A stretch of DNA of 7,173 nucleotides. Source: Desulfatirhabdium butyrativorans. GTDB taxonomy: Bacteria; Desulfobacterota; Desulfobacteria; Desulfobacterales; DYRK01. Location of the stretch: positions 1 to 7,173 of the forward strand of contig DYRK01000299.1 of the NCBI GenBank assembly GCA_020718785.1. Direction: 5' to 3'. Shown here one piece after another: positions 3,788 to 7,173 of the stretch. The notes under the pieces are model-generated. The model made no database searches and was not told where the DNA came from. It was given only the letters and a program-made list of their open reading frames with translations. Position numbers and translations under genes: made by a program. Position 1 is the stretch's first letter. Every line of letters starts with the position of its first letter.

Positions 3788-6508
3788 ATGTTAAAACGAT
3801 TCTTACTCATTCGCGGTGCGGAACTTATTGCATTTACGCTGCTTGCTTCCATACCGCTCACAGTCAGCAATTCTTATGCACTCGGATTGCTGACCCTGCT
3901 GGCGATTTACGGGATTCTTCTGATCGGATTGGATGTTACTGTCGGCTATCTCGGTCAGGTGAATCTGGCTCAGGCTGCATTCTTGGGACTCGGAGCTTAT
4001 GCAGCCGGGTTGAGCGTTTCGCTGATGGGATTCGGTATGTTGAGCGCGCTTGCAATGAGCATGTTGACAGGTCTGATTTTCGGCGGATTGCTGGCTTTTC
4101 CGGCTTTGCGTCTGGAAGGTCCCCAGTTTGCCCTTGCGACGCTCAGTTTTTCTGCCCTGACTACGACAGTTCTGAACGAATTGGAATGGCTTACCGGCGG
4201 AGCGCAGGGGCTGCATGTCATCCGTCCTATATTTTTCGGATACACGGTAAATGCCAACGGATTTTACTGGCTGTGCCTGATTCTTCTGGCTTTGGTCTGG
4301 ATGTCCATGCGTAATCTGCTTTCTTCACAGTGGGGACGGGCTTTTGAGGCATTGCGCGACAGCCCGATTGCAACCGATGCGATGGGCGTAGGAACTTACC
4401 GCCACAAAGTAGCGGGCTTTGCACTGGGTTCCGCGCTCGGCGGATTGGCAGGCGGACTTTATGCTTTCAATTTCCAGTATTTGCAGCCCCAAAGCTTTGT
4501 TTATGAGCTAATGGTCATCCTGCTGCTCGGAGTAGTTTTAGGCGGACGCAAGAGTTTATGGGGAGCTTTTTTCGGAGCCGCCCTGATTGCCCTTTTGCCC
4601 AATTTATTATCCAACCGCATGCTGTTCAGACTTATTTCATCTTTCGGTTTACTTGCTGCCATCTTTGCCGGTATCCGGGGTATGATGAAAAAAACCACAC
4701 AGCCGTTTCAGGCAATCGCGCCTGTCGTTGCTATGGCGATGCTCGTTGTCGGAGAAATGCTTGTTGAAAATACCGAAGACTGGCGCAAGGCAATCTTTGC
4801 TCTGATGCTGTTTTCTGTGGTGGTAGGTCTGCCCGAAGGAATTATGGGATTTGCCGCACGTTTTCTGACGCAGCTCTTCCGAATTGATCCGCCGAATCTT
4901 CCTGCGGCTTCGGCACTTGACGCCGTGCTTCCGGCAAAAAAGCCGGATGGAAATCCGCTTCTTGAATTACTTGACTTAAAGCGATATTTCAGCGGCGTCA
5001 AAGCTGTTGACGGGGTTTCCATGACAGTACGCTCCGGTCATATTCACGGGCTGATCGGTCCCAACGGCTCAGGCAAAAGTACTGCTGTGAATGTTATTTC
5101 CGGGCTTTACGCGCCGACATCCGGCAAGCTTTTTTTGCATGGCAGAGACTTGCCTATGGGTATGTTCAAGGTGTCTCAGACAGGTATTTCGCGCACATTC
5201 CAAAACCTGCAGCTCTTCAGCGAACTGTCTGCTATGGACAATGTCATGGTTGCAATGAAAGGAAGTTATCGGACAGTATTGCCGCTGGTGCTGCTTGGAT
5301 TTGCCAAAAAAGAGGAAAAACGCGCTCAGGCAGACGCGCTTGCTTTGCTGGAACTGGTGGGACTTAAAAATCAGGCACGAATCAGCGCGAAAGGTCTGAC
5401 TTATGGCGCACAGCGTTTTCTTGAAATTGCGCGTGCTTTGGCCCGCAAGCCCGATCTGCTGATTTTAGACGAACCGGCAGCAGGGCTGGCACATCCTGAT
5501 GTGAACAATCTGATTGACATCATCTGGCGCATTCACAAGCGCGGCATCACCGTCATTCTTATTGAGCATCACATGGATGTCGTAAGTGAATTGTGCGATG
5601 TGGTAACGGTGCTGGATGGCGGCAGGGTAATTGCCGAGGGCGCGGCAGAAGAAGTAAAACGCGATCCCAAAGTAATCGAGGCTTATCTGGGAACTGCGAA
5701 CGGATCTGCTGCACATTCCTCGTTCCCAAGCCCCGGCTTGGGAACGATTTCTCGTTCCCAAGCCGGGGCTTGGGAACGAGAAGAAAAAAAGATGCTGGTT
5801 GTTGAAAAATTACATGCAGGTTATGGCGCAAGTGAGGTGCTGACAGGACTTTCCCTGAAAGTGGGCTTCGGGAGGATTGTGGCTCTGATAGGTGCAAACG
5901 GCGCGGGCAAAACTACCGCAATGCGTGCCATTTCAGGAATGCTGAAGCCGGGAAAAGGGAGCGTTCTGCTTGACGGAAAGCCGGTGCAGGGCTATGACGC
6001 CTCAAAGATTGCAAGAATGGGCTTGGCACATGCACCGGAAGGGCGGAAAGTTTTCGGTCCTCTGTCAACTGAGGACAATCTTTTGCTCGGAGCGTACAGC
6101 CGCTTACCGCTTTTTTTCGGCTTCCGCACCAAAGCTGCCCAAGACCTTGAACGGGTTTATGATCTGTTTCCGCTCCTCAAAGAAAGACGGCTTCAGTTGT
6201 CCGGCACTTTATCCGGGGGGGAGCAGCAGATGCTTGCTATCGGTCGCGCTCTCATGGCTGATCCCAAAGTTATGCTGCTGGATGAGCCGTCTATGGGGCT
6301 TGCTCCGGTTATCATACAGGAAGTTTTCAACACGATCCGACGCCTGAAAGCTGCCGGAATCACCCTGCTGCTGGTAGAACAGTTTGCCAAAAGCGCCTTG
6401 GAAGTAGCGGACTACGCTTATGTCATGGAGCGCGGCCGCATTGTTGCCGAAGGGCAGCCTGCGGAACTGCAAAAAGACGAGCGGGTGCTTGAGGCTTATT
6501 TGGGCTAA
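3788..6508 (+). CDS. LivM-LivG-LivF fused ABC transporter
   Basis: A 906-residue fusion of a branched-chain amino-acid-type permease with both ATPases, placed at the inner membrane; the substrate could be Leu/Ile/Val, amides or urea. Residues 1-300 are LivM-like (GYLGQVNLAQAAFLGLGAYAAG; LRDSPIATDAMGVG), with two extra membrane segments to about 365. LivG (389-635) has Walker A GPNGSGKST 424-432, Q-loop Q472, LTYGAQ 537-542, Walker B LLILDEP 557-563 and switch His594. LivF (669-906) has Walker A GANGAGKTT 702-710, LSGGEQQ 808-814, Walker B with DEP 832-834 and Q865 in the His position, normal for LivF. Both ATPases look intact. The linker (about 636-668) is largely coded by palindromic repeats (5717-5783) that keep the frame open. 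LivF could also start at ATG 5792. No livH or periplasmic binding-protein gene is in view. The start has only a weak GGA 5 nt upstream. Confidence 0.92.
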   Translation: MLKRFLLIRGAELIAFTLLASIPLTVSNSYALGLLTLLAIYGILLIGLDVTVGYLGQVNLAQAAFLGLGAYAAGLSVSLMGFGMLSALAMSMLTGLIFGGLLAFPALRLEGPQFALATLSFSALTTTVLNELEWLTGGAQGLHVIRPIFFGYTVNANGFYWLCLILLALVWMSMRNLLSSQWGRAFEALRDSPIATDAMGVGTYRHKVAGFALGSALGGLAGGLYAFNFQYLQPQSFVYELMVILLLGVVLGGRKSLWGAFFGAALIALLPNLLSNRMLFRLISSFGLLAAIFAGIRGMMKKTTQPFQAIAPVVAMAMLVVGEMLVENTEDWRKAIFALMLFSVVVGLPEGIMGFAARFLTQLFRIDPPNLPAASALDAVLPAKKPDGNPLLELLDLKRYFSGVKAVDGVSMTVRSGHIHGLIGPNGSGKSTAVNVISGLYAPTSGKLFLHGRDLPMGMFKVSQTGISRTFQNLQLFSELSAMDNVMVAMKGSYRTVLPLVLLGFAKKEEKRAQADALALLELVGLKNQARISAKGLTYGAQRFLEIARALARKPDLLILDEPAAGLAHPDVNNLIDIIWRIHKRGITVILIEHHMDVVSELCDVVTVLDGGRVIAEGAAEEVKRDPKVIEAYLGTANGSAAHSSFPSPGLGTISRSQAGAWEREEKKMLVVEKLHAGYGASEVLTGLSLKVGFGRIVALIGANGAGKTTAMRAISGMLKPGKGSVLLDGKPVQGYDASKIARMGLAHAPEGRKVFGPLSTEDNLLLGAYSRLPLFFGFRTKAAQDLERVYDLFPLLKERRLQLSGTLSGGEQQMLAIGRALMADPKVMLLDEPSMGLAPVIIQEVFNTIRRLKAAGITLLLVEQFAKSALEVADYAYVMERGRIVAEGQPAELQKDERVLEAYLG
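5717..5783. repeat. Two palindromic repeats inside the liv fusion gene
   Basis: Unit 1 pairs TCGTTCCCAAGCC (5720-5732) with its complement (5735-5747) around CC. Unit 2 pairs TTCTCGTTCCCAAGCC (5749-5764) with 5767-5782 around GG. The loops (CC and GG) show that unit 2 is the inverse of unit 1. The 67 bp are read in frame as roughly residues 644-666, rich in S, P, G, R and E. The same family occurs at 6511-6580, so this is a dispersed REP-like element rather than a feature of the transporter. Confidence 0.9.
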
Positions 6509-6510
6509 AG

Positions 6511-6580
6511 GCTTTCCTCGTTCCCAAGCTGGGGCTTGGGAACGAGGAAAGCTGGGGCTTGGGAACGGGGAAAGCTGGGA
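6511..6580. repeat. Palindromic repeat between convergent genes, partly tandem
   Basis: A perfect 19-bp inverted repeat (6511-6529 with 6534-6552, loop TGGG) starts 2 nt after the Liv stop codon. A 23-bp unit beginning GCTGGGGCTTGGGAACG (6528-6550) is repeated in tandem at 6551-6573 with one mismatch, and a third copy is begun at 6574. It belongs to the same family as 5717-5783. The hairpin could stop or stabilise transcripts from both convergent genes, but there is no T-run for a standard terminator. Confidence 0.88.
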
Positions 6581-6583
6581 CGC

Positions 6584-7060
6584 TTACTTGCCGGACATCA
6601 TGCTCTCAGGGACTTTGACAGCAACGACTTCCCCGCGGGCGCAGATTTCATTCCGTGCCGAGAGAGTAATGCTGACCACAACTTTGCGTCCCTTGATTTC
6701 CCTGACTCTGCCCCGCAGTTCCAAATCTGCGTCAAGCGGAGTTGGCCGCAGATAATCCACATGCAGAGATGCGGTCACAAAGCGCAGCGGCGGTTCTGTG
6801 TCCATGTCCCGATTTTCGGCCCGGTAAGCCGCGGCAGAAGCTGTGCCGGTTCCGTGGCAATCAATGAGCGAAGCCAGCAATCCGCCGTAAACATAGCCCG
6901 GCATGGCTATATGATAGGGTCTCGGACGGAAGATGCAGACGCTTTCTTCGCCCTCCCAATAACTCTTGATTTGCAGACCCTGTCCGTTCATTCTGCCGCA
7001 TCCGTAGCAATGACTCATCTGTTCAGGGTAGTAATCCTGAAAAGCCTTTTCGTTCATCAT
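6584..7060 (-). CDS. PaaI-like hotdog-fold acyl-CoA thioesterase
   Basis: A single hotdog domain of 158 residues, with no signal peptide, so cytoplasmic. Such proteins hydrolyse acyl-CoA thioesters; the acyl group cannot be told from the sequence. An N-terminal CYGCG (Cys18, Cys21) followed by MNGQGLQI is common in this subgroup. The core follows: MPGYVYGGLLASLIDCHG (53-70), the hotdog central-helix region with Asp67 and His69 as possible catalytic residues, then SLHVDYLRPTPLDADLELRG (98-117) and the closing strands EIKGRKVVVSITL and GEVVAVKV. AAAGGAAA in the complement of 7063-7070 serves as ribosome site. The second ATG (at 7057) has better spacing (7 nt) than the first (4 nt), so the protein may be 157 residues. 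It is convergent with the Liv fusion. A mobile-element-like end begins 26 bp upstream and may have replaced its native promoter. Confidence 0.85.
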   Translation of the reverse strand: MMNEKAFQDYYPEQMSHCYGCGRMNGQGLQIKSYWEGEESVCIFRPRPYHIAMPGYVYGGLLASLIDCHGTGTASAAAYRAENRDMDTEPPLRFVTASLHVDYLRPTPLDADLELRGRVREIKGRKVVVSITLSARNEICARGEVVAVKVPESMMSGK

Positions 7061-7085
7061 AATTTCCTTTCATTTCAATAATATA

Positions 7086-7115
7086 CTGTCCACCGTTATA
7101 GACTGAACTTCTGAA
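7086..7115. repeat. Right copy of the inverted mobile-element-like end
   Basis: CTGTCCACCGT (7086-7096) followed by ATA, CTGAACTT and TGAA. This is the inverse of 21-51 with a few substitutions and one gap; a shared TAAAAC block further out suggests a longer similarity. If the tip is CTGTCCACCGT, the element body lies to the right. The remaining 58 bases to the window edge show no gene. Confidence 0.5.
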
Positions 7116-7173
7116 TGTTGCCGTAAAACGCCAAGGCTAAAACAGACGCAAACCGTTTCTCCGCAAAAACGAT

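Noticed and set aside
3803..4257. Long open frames on the - strand opposite the permease part
   Set aside because: They are antisense to a well-recognised LivM domain, lack ribosome sites and have low-complexity Arg/Ser/Gln compositions.
5717..5783. CRISPR array or tRNA-like structure at the repeats
   Set aside because: Only two inverted palindromes without regular spacers, and no cloverleaf; they fit a REP-like family.
5559..5897. Open frames on both strands across the palindromic repeats
   Set aside because: They arise because the palindromes are stop-free in several frames; their sequences are translated repeat plus antisense of the ATPase genes.
6536..7081. A + strand 181-codon open frame over the thioesterase
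   Set aside because: It is the antisense shadow of a clear hotdog thioesterase and starts within the repeat.

Overview
The window looks like part of a Gram-negative bacterial genome with a large accessory fraction. It contains Rhs/YD polymorphic-toxin debris, mobile-element ends, integron-like attC sites and a palindromic repeat family with CGTTCCCAAGC tips, placed beside an ordinary housekeeping block. The left half (about 1-3780) is clearly A+T-richer than the right half (about 3790-7060). I suspect a Desulfobacterota-like or other repeat-rich environmental proteobacterium, but nothing here fixes the taxon.

Left half: three toxin/immunity modules lie head to tail on the + strand. Module 1 is only a short possible toxin tail (51-110) followed by a DUF4279-type immunity gene (162-569). 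A mobile-element-like end (21-51) cuts it on the left. Module 2 is an Rhs core fragment (577-1502) whose toxin tip continues in another frame (1373-1624), then a roughly 206-bp MITE (1625-1830), then a HEAT-repeat protein (1941-2525) that is probably the immunity partner. Module 3 is a displaced Rhs C-terminal tip (2526-2990) starting right after the HEAT stop codon, with a tightly coupled immunity candidate (3002-3382). Modules 2 and 3 share a 46-bp direct repeat (43/46 identical) in the conserved Rhs core, the kind of homology through which Rhs tips are exchanged.

Middle: an attC-like hairpin (3404-3465) and a second, degenerate one (3697-3740) bracket a small broken gene (3495-3702). Its N-terminus and C-terminus each resemble the two ends of DUF262 (GmrSD/DndB-like) proteins, with the middle missing. 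This reads as a gene-cassette remnant without an integrase in view.

Right half: a 906-residue fused branched-chain amino-acid-type ABC transporter (LivM permease, LivG ATPase, LivF ATPase) fills 3788-6508. The LivG-LivF junction is an in-frame copy pair of the palindromic repeat, so the repeat itself encodes the linker. More copies lie after the stop codon (6511-6580). Convergent to it is a PaaI-like hotdog thioesterase (6584-7060, - strand). A sequence that is an inverted, imperfect copy of the left-edge end begins 26 bp upstream of that gene (7086-7115). The window is therefore framed by two related mobile-element-like termini.

How it works together: the Rhs modules are most simply read as an archive of alternative toxin tips with their immunity genes. 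Immunity genes are kept intact while toxins are frameshifted or truncated. The Liv fusion and thioesterase are metabolic neighbours with no evident functional link to the toxins.
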